NCBI RefSeq assembly: GCF_938028775.1
Contig: NZ_CALIZG010000012.1
Coordinates: 26,511 to 90,510, forward strand
Direction of reading: 5' to 3'
Source of the DNA: Mogibacterium diversum_A
GTDB taxonomy: Bacteria > Bacillota > Clostridia > Peptostreptococcales > Anaerovoracaceae
DNA: 64,000 bases
Both the position numbers and the translations under genes were made by a program. Under the pieces are notes generated by a model. That model was not told the origin of the DNA and did no database searches. It worked only from the letters and a program-made list of their open reading frames with translations. Positions within the stretch are counted from its first letter, which is position 1; every line of letters begins with the position of its first letter. This document shows, one piece after another, positions 18,078 through 25,688 of this stretch.

Positions 18078-18245
18078 TATAATACAGTGAAGTAACCGCT
18101 GGTTGCAACCGTGAGTTGACAAATTTCCAAGTGTAGTTGGTGGTGATGGTGATATCGCTACCATAAAATAAAACCATAGAACGCAGCTGCTCTATGAAGT
18201 GAAAATTGAAAATGAGAAAGAAACTCTAAAGAAGTTCTAATGGAT
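18078..18245 (+). other. Unassigned structured intergenic stretch
   Basis: Begins with TATAAT (18078-18083) and contains the palindrome GGTTGCAACC (18101-18110), a 9-bp hairpin GGTGGTGAT-ggtgat-ATCGCTACC (18139-18162, two wobble pairs) and CATAGA-N10-TCTATG (18176-18197). It could be a small RNA or a regulated leader of the HTH gene. No known riboswitch class was recognised. Confidence 0.3.
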
Positions 18246-18275
18246 TTGGAAATTTAAAGGCTTCATATCTATAAT
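18246..18275 (+). promoter_or_regulatory. Promoter of the HTH regulator gene
   Basis: TTGGAA (18246-18251), 18-bp spacer, TATAAT (18270-18275), 27 bp before the start codon. Confidence 0.5.
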
Positions 18276-18302
18276 ATAGTATGGAGTCAATAGGAGGGTA
18301 TT

Positions 18303-19304
18303 ATGATAATTTCAGAAAAGATAATGAGCCTACGCAAGCAGTATGGTTGGAGTCAGGAAGAGCTGGCTGATCTAGTAGGTGTATCGAGACAGTCCGTATC
18401 TAAATGGGAATCTGCAGCCTCGATGCCAGATATACAGAAGATAATTAAACTGAGCGAAGTGTTCGGAGTGTCGGTAGACTATCTTCTTAAGGATGAGATG
18501 GATTTGCCAGAAAGTTCAAAAGTCGCTAGCACTACAGATATAGGAACAGATAATGACAATCACATTAGGACTGTATCGCTTGAAGAAGCCAATGATTATA
18601 TGGCTGATACAGAAAAGCATGCGGCAAGAATTGCCGGGGCTGTGTCACTGTTTATTCTATCTCCGGTACCAAACCTCATAGTCGAAGCGATGGGAAGAGC
18701 AAATGATGGCGATATGCTTGAGCGTCTATCAATAGCTGTGTTATGCTTGCTGATCGGTGCAGGCGTTGCGTTATGCGTGATATCGGGCTTCGGTATGTCG
18801 AAATATGAATATCTGTCAAAAGAACATATAAAGCTTGGATATGGAGTTGAGGCAGCCTTTAAGCGTAAATATGAGCCGTTTAGACAGTTTATGGGACAGC
18901 GAATAGCAGGAGGCGTATTCCTTTGTATAGTCGGAGCTCTGCCAAGTATTCTCTTTGATGATAGCGATAAATATGCTTCTGGTCTAGCGAAAATTTCGGC
19001 ACCGATTATGCTGGTTATGGTTGCGGCTGCAGTATATATGTTCGTAAAAGTGGGAATAATAAGTAGTGGCTATAGTAAGCTTTTCCAAGAAGATGATTAT
19101 ACACCGGAGCACAAGCGTGTTGAGCAGAAGATGGAGCCATTTGCCGGTATTTACTGGATTGCTGTAGCATTCATATACCTAATACCAGGATTTTTACTAG
19201 GTTATTGGAATAAGACATGGATTATATGGCCAGTTGCAGGGGTGATTTACGGAATTATCTATAAGCTATATGAGATGTATTTAAAGAGAAAGTTCGATAA
19301 GTAA
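18303..19304 (+). CDS. XRE-family HTH regulator with membrane-spanning C-terminus
   Basis: 333 residues. Residues 1-65 form a Cro/C1-type helix-turn-helix (SQEELADLVGVSRQSVSKWE, helix 2 and recognition helix), ending with the SVDYLLKD motif common in this family. After a linker there are about six hydrophobic segments (for example LFILSPVPNLIVEAMG, IAVLCLLIGAGVALCVI and WIAVAFIYLIPGFLLGYW). It is thus a one-component, membrane-bound transcription factor, a layout common in Firmicutes, probably sensing a membrane or envelope signal. ATG 18303 follows AGGAGGG. No target operon is adjacent in the same direction; the target is unknown. Confidence 0.88.
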   Translation: MIISEKIMSLRKQYGWSQEELADLVGVSRQSVSKWESAASMPDIQKIIKLSEVFGVSVDYLLKDEMDLPESSKVASTTDIGTDNDNHIRTVSLEEANDYMADTEKHAARIAGAVSLFILSPVPNLIVEAMGRANDGDMLERLSIAVLCLLIGAGVALCVISGFGMSKYEYLSKEHIKLGYGVEAAFKRKYEPFRQFMGQRIAGGVFLCIVGALPSILFDDSDKYASGLAKISAPIMLVMVAAAVYMFVKVGIISSGYSKLFQEDDYTPEHKRVEQKMEPFAGIYWIAVAFIYLIPGFLLGYWNKTWIIWPVAGVIYGIIYKLYEMYLKRKFDK

Positions 19305-19345
19305 GCCTCTGCCAAGAAAACAATTAGTTAAGTGAACGAGATATA

Positions 19346-19386
19346 AAAACTCCCTTTGAAGGATAACCTCAAAGGGAGTTTTGTTT
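19346..19386. terminator. Bidirectional terminator between HTH gene and brnQ
   Basis: AAAACTCCCTTTGA (19346-19359) pairs with TCAAAGGGAGTTTT (19369-19382) through an inner GG-ATAA-CC and one bulged A. It serves both convergent genes. Confidence 0.9.
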
Positions 19387-19411
19387 TGCTGTTAAGTTAA
19401 TATGAATTAGA

Positions 19412-20770
19412 TTAAGCTGCTGCTTGACCCTTATCTGACTTCAGTGCATAAAGCACAAGTCCTACTACGAATCCAACTACAGCAGGTACAACCCAGTCCA
19501 TTCCGATATCAGACAGTGGTAGGAAACCACCAACTGACTTTATGAATCCTTCTAGGTGAAGTGCTGAAACGGTTGCTGGAGGTAAACTCTTTATACCGTC
19601 AAATAAAGCAGGTACCATAGTGAATCCGATAGACCATCTGTAAACTGTTGAATGATAGTTGAACAGTCCACCGATGAGGCTGACCAGTATGATAACGATA
19701 GTTAGCGGATATAAGAACATCAGTACTGGTATCGAGTAAGCGATTATCTTAACCAGTCCAAAGTTTGCAAATGTGAACGAGATGAGTGTGAATACTACCG
19801 CCCAAGCCTTGTACGAAAGCTTGTTAGGGAACATCTCGCCAAATGTCTCTGCACATGCAGTTACAAGTCCGATAGCGGTCTTGAGACACGCAAGTGTGAT
19901 CATTAAAGCTAGGAATACTCCGCCTACACCGCCAAAGTAGTGGCTAGCGAGCTTGTTGAGAAGTGTTCCGCCATCTGGCTGTACTTCGAATATTCCTCTT
20001 GACTGAGCACCTGCAACTACTAGAGCTAGGTAGATAACAGCCATAAGGAGCGCGCATCCTACACCAGCAAGTGCTGTGGACTTAGCTATGTTCTTAGGCT
20101 CTTTTACACCTAGATTTCTAACTGCATTGATTATGATGATTCCAAATGCAAGTGATGCAAGAGCATCCATTGTGTTATATCCTTCGAGGAATCCTCTGAA
20201 GAATGGGTGAGCAACGTACTCTCCTGTTGGAGCAGCGCTTGAAACAGAACCCATCGGCTTAACGAAGCACATAACGACTAGAACCGCAAGGAATGCGAGG
20301 AATAGTGGGTTGAGAACCTTACCAACGTTAGTAAGGATGTTCGACGGTCTTAACGCAAAGAATAGAACTACTGCGAAGAAGCACAGGGAGAAAACTCCAA
20401 GTACAACTGGAGAGTCCTTACCAACCACAGGAACTACTCCGACAGAGTAAGGTACAGTTGCGGTTCTAGGAAGCGCGAAGAACGGTCCTATAGTAAGGTA
20501 TAGTAGACACGTAAAGAACAAGCTGTACGGTCTCGACACCTTGCATCCTAGGTCATAGAGACCCTCACTACGTGATAAGGAAATCGCAATAATACCGAGC
20601 AATGGCAATCCTACTCCTGTAATGATGAACCCGAAAGTTGCCGCTGCTGTGTGACTGCCTGCCATCTGTCCCATGAGTGCTGGGAATATCAGATTACCTG
20701 CTCCGAAGAATAGTCCGAAGAGGAGTGAGGCTAGAACTACATATTCCTTCATAGTGAATTTCTTATCCAT
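19412..20770 (-). CDS. brnQ: Branched-chain amino acid:cation symporter (LIVCS family)
   Basis: 452-residue membrane protein with about twelve helices that imports Leu, Ile and Val with Na+ or H+. The N-terminus shows the family pattern FGLFFGAGNLIFPALMGQMAG (residues 18-38, of which FFGAGNLIFP is the most conserved) followed by GFIITGVGLPLLGI. Conserved TARTATVPYSVG-like sequence appears as PRTATVPYSVGV near 103-114. ATG 20770 follows AAAGGGGAC on the minus strand. It is transcribed alone from a recognisable promoter at 20814-20842. Fits amino acid fermentation. Confidence 0.95.
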   Translation of the reverse strand: MDKKFTMKEYVVLASLLFGLFFGAGNLIFPALMGQMAGSHTAAATFGFIITGVGLPLLGIIAISLSRSEGLYDLGCKVSRPYSLFFTCLLYLTIGPFFALPRTATVPYSVGVVPVVGKDSPVVLGVFSLCFFAVVLFFALRPSNILTNVGKVLNPLFLAFLAVLVVMCFVKPMGSVSSAAPTGEYVAHPFFRGFLEGYNTMDALASLAFGIIIINAVRNLGVKEPKNIAKSTALAGVGCALLMAVIYLALVVAGAQSRGIFEVQPDGGTLLNKLASHYFGGVGGVFLALMITLACLKTAIGLVTACAETFGEMFPNKLSYKAWAVVFTLISFTFANFGLVKIIAYSIPVLMFLYPLTIVIILVSLIGGLFNYHSTVYRWSIGFTMVPALFDGIKSLPPATVSALHLEGFIKSVGGFLPLSDIGMDWVVPAVVGFVVGLVLYALKSDKGQAAA

Positions 20771-20813
20771 TTTTTGTCCCCTTTTTCAAATAATTTGTAT
20801 AAATTTAATAAAG

Positions 20814-20842
20814 AGCATAGCATGTTTTATTAAAAATCACAA
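20814..20842 (-). promoter_or_regulatory. Promoter of brnQ
   Basis: Minus strand TTGTGA (20837-20842), 17-bp spacer, TATGCT (20814-20819) preceded by TGC, an extended -10. Confidence 0.55.
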
Positions 20843-20963
20843 CATATTTTTGGTATTTTTAAAATTTAAACAATACAAAAAAGCATTAAAAAAGCTCAGA
20901 TGCATTGAAAATTAAACGTTTATAGAGAGTGTACAAATTTTCGAAATTAGCTAGCAAACAATT

Positions 20964-20992
20964 AAACGATATAAGATAGATTGATATCGTTT
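20964..20992. promoter_or_regulatory. Palindrome in the brnQ-ECF intergenic region
   Basis: AAACGATAT (20964-20972) and ATATCGTTT (20984-20992) form a 9-bp inverted repeat with an 11-nt spacer. Confidence 0.4.
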
Positions 20993-21019
20993 GATTATAA
21001 ATCTAAATGGTAAACTTAA

Positions 21020-21047
21020 TTCGAATAATATTGCATTATTATTCGAA
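21020..21047. promoter_or_regulatory. Long palindrome in the brnQ-ECF intergenic region
   Basis: TTCGAATAATA (21020-21030), spacer TTGCAT, TATTATTCGAA (21037-21047). Eleven-bp perfect inverted repeat; operator or hairpin. Confidence 0.45.
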
Positions 21048-21068
21048 CAAGAATATACTAATACTGTA

Positions 21069-21084
21069 GTTAGTCTAATCTAAC
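21069..21084. promoter_or_regulatory. GTTAG-N6-CTAAC inverted repeat, copy 1
   Basis: GTTAG (21069-21073), TCTAAT, CTAAC (21080-21084). The same spacing and arms recur at 21143-21158, 74 bp further on, so a dimeric repressor may bind both. Confidence 0.5.
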
Positions 21085-21142
21085 TTACTGCAAATCAAAA
21101 CTCGTGTATGTTACTTTTGTTTCAGTACCCACATGCATTTGA

Positions 21143-21158
21143 GTTAGATAGTACTAAC
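21143..21158. promoter_or_regulatory. GTTAG-N6-CTAAC inverted repeat, copy 2
   Basis: GTTAG (21143-21147), ATAGTA, CTAAC (21154-21158). Lies 72 bp before the first ECF gene, a plausible operator position. Imperfect promoter elements (TTTACA at 21164-21169) follow. Confidence 0.5.
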
Positions 21159-21229
21159 TAAATTTTACAGTATTCTTTCCCTCATTATGTATAGCATGAA
21201 AGAGAACATTAATGTTTCAGGAGATAATG

Positions 21230-21955
21230 ATGACTGAACTTACTTTAGCAGAACAGGTGAATAATGAGGATGGGAGACATCTTAACCGAAGAAAGATTAA
21301 CCCGCTTACATTAATTATCATCAATGCAGTTCTTCCAGTTGTAACGATGTTCTTCCCCACTGATAAAAGCATAATCATCGGACTATGTCTAGGGTATACG
21401 GCGTTACTCATCGCTCGCAGATATAAGACTGCTCTTAAGACTCTTATATGGGTAGGGGTAGGGGTTCTGCTTATCCTTTTAAATAGCTTCTATATTAAGA
21501 GTAGCATTTTGGGAATGATGATCAACATGACTGTCTACTTTACACCGTGCATACTAATCGCGGTATTGATAGTCACCGATTATAATTCATCGGAAATACT
21601 CTCTGCTCTGCAGAGACTACATCTGCCAAAGATATTTATCATCGGACTTACTATCACTATCAGGTATATTCCGACTTTTAGAAGAGAATTTCGCATAATC
21701 AAGCAAGCTATGAATATCAGAGGAGTTGAATTCTCGGTTAAATATCCATTAAGGACCTTCGAGTACTTGCTCGTACCACAGCTTTTTAGATGCGAGAGCT
21801 TAAGCGCAGAGCTGACAGCAGCAGGGCTCACGAAAGGGATTGCTACAGAGGAGAAGCGGACGAGCTATTTTGATAATCGATTTCATGGAGTGGATTACAT
21901 GATGTTTGCAATCGGAGGAGTAGGAATGGTCTTAATCATCGGAGGCTTAATATGA
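21230..21955 (+). CDS. ECF transporter T component (EcfT/CbiQ family)
   Basis: 241-residue membrane scaffold of an energy-coupling factor importer. Several hydrophobic helices precede a cytoplasmic coupling region holding the conserved MNIRGVEF (the Ala/Ile-Arg-Gly motif that contacts the ATPase groove) and a second, looser copy in SAELTAAGLTKG. It joins the ATPase dimer to the substrate-binding S component encoded two genes on. The frame opens at ATG 21212, but AGGAG at 21219-21223 makes ATG 21230 the better start. Its end overlaps the ATPase start by 4 bp (ATGA). Confidence 0.9.
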   Translation: MTELTLAEQVNNEDGRHLNRRKINPLTLIIINAVLPVVTMFFPTDKSIIIGLCLGYTALLIARRYKTALKTLIWVGVGVLLILLNSFYIKSSILGMMINMTVYFTPCILIAVLIVTDYNSSEILSALQRLHLPKIFIIGLTITIRYIPTFRREFRIIKQAMNIRGVEFSVKYPLRTFEYLLVPQLFRCESLSAELTAAGLTKGIATEEKRTSYFDNRFHGVDYMMFAIGGVGMVLIIGGLI

Positions 21956-23361
21956 AGGATGTCATGGAGGCGAGAAATCTGACATTCGCTTATGAAGGTG
22001 AGCATATACCCGTACTTGAAGATGTGAACTTTTCAATTGCAGAAGGTAGCATAGTATTTATCTCCGGACTTAGTGGCTCAGGAAAATCCACATTAATCAA
22101 TGTAATAAACGGCCTTATTCCAGAGATTATAGACGGGAAGCTACGCGGAGAACTGCTTATAGGCGGGAAAAGTAGCGTGACGATGACCGAGCGAAGCATG
22201 CTTATCGGAAATGTATTTCAAAATCCGAGGAGTCAATTCTTTACAACTAATACGACTGCGGAGCTCGTATTTGCGATGGAGAATTTCGGCGTATCGAAGC
22301 CGGAGATGGAGCGACGGCTTAAGGCTTTGGTTAAGAAATATAAGCTAGAGTACCTTCTCGATAGAGATATCTATGAACTTTCCTCTGGAGAAAGGCAGAT
22401 GCTAGCACTGATGTCAGCCCTGATTATGAATCCTCATATAGTGATATTCGATGAACCGTCTGCAAATCTCGACTACGGAAACGCTATGAGGTTAAGAAGG
22501 CAGATTGAAGAACTGAAGAGTGAGGGGATTACCGTGCTAGTAGCAGACCATCGATGTTTCTATCTGCGTGGACTTGTAGACAAGGTGCTGCTTCTTAACG
22601 ATAATACGGTAACGGAGTATGAAAGTGAAGAGGCTTACTTCAGTAGTGATTACGCGGCGAGAGCTGTAAAGCTCTTTGACGAGAAATATGAAAGCAGACT
22701 AATCGCAAGGGCAGGCCCTGTAGATGTAAGAATAGAGAACGTTTCTTACAAGGGAATCCTGCAAGGGGTGAGTGCTGAGTTTAGGCGCGGTGAAATCTCA
22801 ACCATCGTAGGGGTAAATGGTGCAGGTAAGACCACACTTGCTAGACTCATCTCTCTCGTCGTTAAACCAGATGATGGCATCGTTGAGACTGAAGGTCAGG
22901 CTCTGTATATAATGCAGGATGCGGATTATCAGCTGTTTGGAGCATCTTGCATAAAGGAACTTGAGATCAGCAGTAGGGATGAAGAACTCAATACTGAAGC
23001 ACTGAAAGCTCTAAATCTATATGAATTTAGAGATGCTCATCCGTACAGCCTTAGCGGTGGTCAGAAGCAGCGATTACAGATGGCGATAAGCAGGGTGAGT
23101 CAAAACAAGGTAATAATCCTAGACGAACCGACTAGCGGTCTCGACAAAAGGTCGATGCATCGTGTTGTAGATCAACTTGAATCGATGAAGCGAAACCACA
23201 CTATCATAATTATCTCTCATGATTATGAGTTTATAAGAAACATTTCAGATAGAATTTTCTATCTCGAGGATGGGCGTATAAGGGGAAATTTTTATTTGGA
23301 CGAGGATAACATAAGTCAGTTAAATAAAACTTTTGAAGAAATGGAGGCTTTTTATGAATAA
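21952..23361 (+). CDS. ECF transporter ATPase, two fused ABC domains (EcfA-A' type)
   Basis: 469-residue cytoplasmic protein with two ABC ATPase domains. Domain 1 has Walker A SGLSGSGKST near 38-47, signature SSGERQM and Walker B IVIFDEPSANLD. Domain 2 (from about 260) has Walker A GVNGAGKTT, signature LSGGQKQRL and Walker B VIILDEPTSGLD. In most ECF systems the two ATPases are separate genes; fused forms accompany dedicated modules like this one. It powers transport through the T and S components. Translationally coupled to the T gene (ATGA) and overlapping the S gene by 8 bp. Confidence 0.93.
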   Translation: MKDVMEARNLTFAYEGEHIPVLEDVNFSIAEGSIVFISGLSGSGKSTLINVINGLIPEIIDGKLRGELLIGGKSSVTMTERSMLIGNVFQNPRSQFFTTNTTAELVFAMENFGVSKPEMERRLKALVKKYKLEYLLDRDIYELSSGERQMLALMSALIMNPHIVIFDEPSANLDYGNAMRLRRQIEELKSEGITVLVADHRCFYLRGLVDKVLLLNDNTVTEYESEEAYFSSDYAARAVKLFDEKYESRLIARAGPVDVRIENVSYKGILQGVSAEFRRGEISTIVGVNGAGKTTLARLISLVVKPDDGIVETEGQALYIMQDADYQLFGASCIKELEISSRDEELNTEALKALNLYEFRDAHPYSLSGGQKQRLQMAISRVSQNKVIILDEPTSGLDKRSMHRVVDQLESMKRNHTIIIISHDYEFIRNISDRIFYLEDGRIRGNFYLDEDNISQLNKTFEEMEAFYE

Positions 23362-23944
23362 TAAGCTTAAGACTAAGGATTTTATACTCATTGCGCTGCT
23401 GACAGCCGTGTACATGATTATCTACATGGTATCGATGCTCGTAATCACCCCGCTTGGAGCACTCGGACACTCGGTAAGCCCGGGGATATGCGCTATTTTC
23501 TCTGGAACCGTCATATATTTTATGGCAAAGAAGCTCGGTAAGATGTGGCAGTACACGATTATGACGGTGCTCGTTATGGCGTGCTTTACACTTATGGGTG
23601 GCGGTTATATACCATGGTATATAACGTCAATTGGTATGGCTATAATTGCCGACTTCATCGCTTCAAGGAAAGGTAAAGAGGTTAGTCCTCACAGGGTTGC
23701 TATCGCATCTGGAGTTCTGCACGTAGGACAGGCTTGGGGTGCAATTATCCCTGCAAGCTTCTTTGTCAGCCGATACAAAAGCTATTGGATGCAGAAAGGG
23801 CAAACTGAAGCTGAGATGAACAATTACATCAAGTATACCGCAGGCACGTGGGGCGTGATATCGACAGCTGTTGTATTCGTGATGGCGGTGATAGGAGCTT
23901 ATCTCGGATATCTGATACTCAGAAAGCACTTTAAGGAGGCTTAG
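23354..23944 (+). CDS. ECF transporter S component, MptD/Trep_Strep (TIGR02185-like) family
   Basis: 196-residue membrane protein with about five to six hydrophobic segments. The N-terminus (TKDFILIALLTAVYMIIYMV) and the HSVSPGICAIFSG and AGTWGVISTAVVF stretches are typical of the small S-component group called MptD or Trep_Strep. S components bind the substrate; for this group it is not well established. The frame opens at TTG 23333, but ATG 23354 has GGAGG at 23343-23347. It is followed after 1 bp by two half ABC transporters, an arrangement repeated in other Firmicutes as I recall, so all five likely work as one uptake system. Confidence 0.82.
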   Translation: MNNKLKTKDFILIALLTAVYMIIYMVSMLVITPLGALGHSVSPGICAIFSGTVIYFMAKKLGKMWQYTIMTVLVMACFTLMGGGYIPWYITSIGMAIIADFIASRKGKEVSPHRVAIASGVLHVGQAWGAIIPASFFVSRYKSYWMQKGQTEAEMNNYIKYTAGTWGVISTAVVFVMAVIGAYLGYLILRKHFKEA

Positions 23945-23945
23945 A

Positions 23946-25688
23946 ATGTGTGTATTTAAAAAACTATTTAGCTATGCGGAAGACCGTAAAGGATGCATGG
24001 TAGCAGCTTTGCTACTATCTGCCGTAGCGACGATTCTGTCGTTCATTCCGTATTATTTTCTATGGAAAATGCTTCATGAGATAACAGTAGATGCAGACTA
24101 TTCGAGGATTAGCAAGCTGTCGTATCTGATATTTGCAACGACAATCCTATACATGTTCACGTATATCGCAGCGCTCATGTGTAGCCATCTATTTGCTTTC
24201 AGACTGGAAACGAACATGAAGAAGAAGGGGCTAAATGCTCTTCTCGACGGATCGTTCTCGTTCTTCGACATGAACTCATCTGGAAAGACTAGAAAAATTA
24301 TAGATGACAATTCAGGAAATACGCACACAATAGTAGCGCATATACTGCCTGATTCCGTAAATGCAGTGCTGTTCCCTATATGCCTGCTGGTACTCTCGTT
24401 CATGGTGAGTAAGTACGTAGGTATCCTGATTGTTGCGGCGGTAATTGCGGCGAGCATCTGCTTTAAATTCATGTATTCTGACTCAGATATGATGAAAGAG
24501 TACATGGGTGCACTAGACGATATTAACTCGGAGACGGTCGAGTATGTGCGCGGCATACAGGTAATCAAGATATTTAATATGGTTATTGAATCATTTGAGC
24601 GTCTGTACAAGTCGATAATCAGATACTCTGAGGTTGTTAACAAGGAATGCCAGATGTGTAGAAGACCATACGTTATATTTCAGGTGTGCATGCTTTCTCT
24701 ATCAGCACTAATTGTACCGGTTGCATATATCGCGATGCCAATATCACCACAAGCTAGTGAGACAATCAGCCTGGTTGTGTTCTTCGCAGCTTTTTCGGGG
24801 CTTCTGATGAGTGCCTTTATGAAGGTCATGTTTTTCAGTAAGAATTTTGAGATGGCTAACGATGCAATCAGCAAGCTGGAATCGCTATTTGACGAGATGG
24901 ATAAGAACAAGCTAGCACATGGAGATGTCTCAGAAATGGCAAATCATGATATAGAGTTTGAAAGAGTTACATTTAGATATGAAGAGGGTGTAGATGTTCT
25001 AACAGACTTCAGTCTTAAACTTGAGAGCGGTAAGAAATATGCTCTTGTGGGATCATCTGGTAGTGGCAAATCCACTATAGCCAAGCTAATTTCTGGCTTC
25101 TACCCGGTATCTAGTGGGGAACTAAAAATCGGTGGATTGGACATCCCAAAGTATAAGAGAGAGACACTGGAGCATGAAATTGCCTTCGTATTCCAAAATG
25201 CTAAGCTATTTAAAACCAGCATCTATGAAAATGTAAAAATTGGAAGACCTGATGCATCACGTGAAGAAGTTATAAAAGCGCTTGACCTTGCAATGTGCGG
25301 AAGTATTCTTGATAAGTTTGAAACGCGCGAGGATACGATAATAGGAGCAAAAGGGGTTCATCTATCTGGCGGTGAGACGCAGAGGATTGCAATAGCTAGG
25401 GCAATTCTAAAGGACGCTCCGATAATAATCCTCGATGAGGCGAGTGCTGCCAGCGACCCGGAAAATGAGTATGAGATGCAGCAGGCTTTTTCGAAGTTAA
25501 TGGAAGGTAAGACAGTAATCATGATAGCGCACAGGCTTTCAAGTATCAGGAATGTAGATGAGATATTGGTTGTAGAGGACGGAAAAGTCACTGAACGTGG
25601 TTCTCATGATGAACTTATCGCAAAGGATAGCAAGTACAAGAATCTGCAGAATCTATACAACCAGGCTAACGAATGGAGGCTATCATAA
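23946..25688 (+). CDS. Half ABC transporter, permease-ATPase fusion (first of pair)
   Basis: 580 residues. An N-terminal membrane domain of about six helices (to about 310) is followed by an ABC ATPase with Walker A GSSGSGKST near 364, Q-loop AFVFQNAKLF, signature LSGGETQR and Walker B PIIILDEASAASD. Type IV exporter fold. Paired half transporters next to an ECF module resemble the YbtP/YbtQ and IrtA/IrtB pairs, which handle metal-siderophore uptake despite an exporter fold; applying that here is inference. It ends in TAATG, overlapping the next start by one base. Confidence 0.9.
   Translation: MCVFKKLFSYAEDRKGCMVAALLLSAVATILSFIPYYFLWKMLHEITVDADYSRISKLSYLIFATTILYMFTYIAALMCSHLFAFRLETNMKKKGLNALLDGSFSFFDMNSSGKTRKIIDDNSGNTHTIVAHILPDSVNAVLFPICLLVLSFMVSKYVGILIVAAVIAASICFKFMYSDSDMMKEYMGALDDINSETVEYVRGIQVIKIFNMVIESFERLYKSIIRYSEVVNKECQMCRRPYVIFQVCMLSLSALIVPVAYIAMPISPQASETISLVVFFAAFSGLLMSAFMKVMFFSKNFEMANDAISKLESLFDEMDKNKLAHGDVSEMANHDIEFERVTFRYEEGVDVLTDFSLKLESGKKYALVGSSGSGKSTIAKLISGFYPVSSGELKIGGLDIPKYKRETLEHEIAFVFQNAKLFKTSIYENVKIGRPDASREEVIKALDLAMCGSILDKFETREDTIIGAKGVHLSGGETQRIAIARAILKDAPIIILDEASAASDPENEYEMQQAFSKLMEGKTVIMIAHRLSSIRNVDEILVVEDGKVTERGSHDELIAKDSKYKNLQNLYNQANEWRLS

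Noticed and set aside
18139..18172. Fluoride riboswitch resemblance (GATGGTG then ACCATAAA)
   Set aside because: The stem-loop spacing and the rest of the core do not fit, and the downstream gene is an HTH regulator, not a fluoride exporter.
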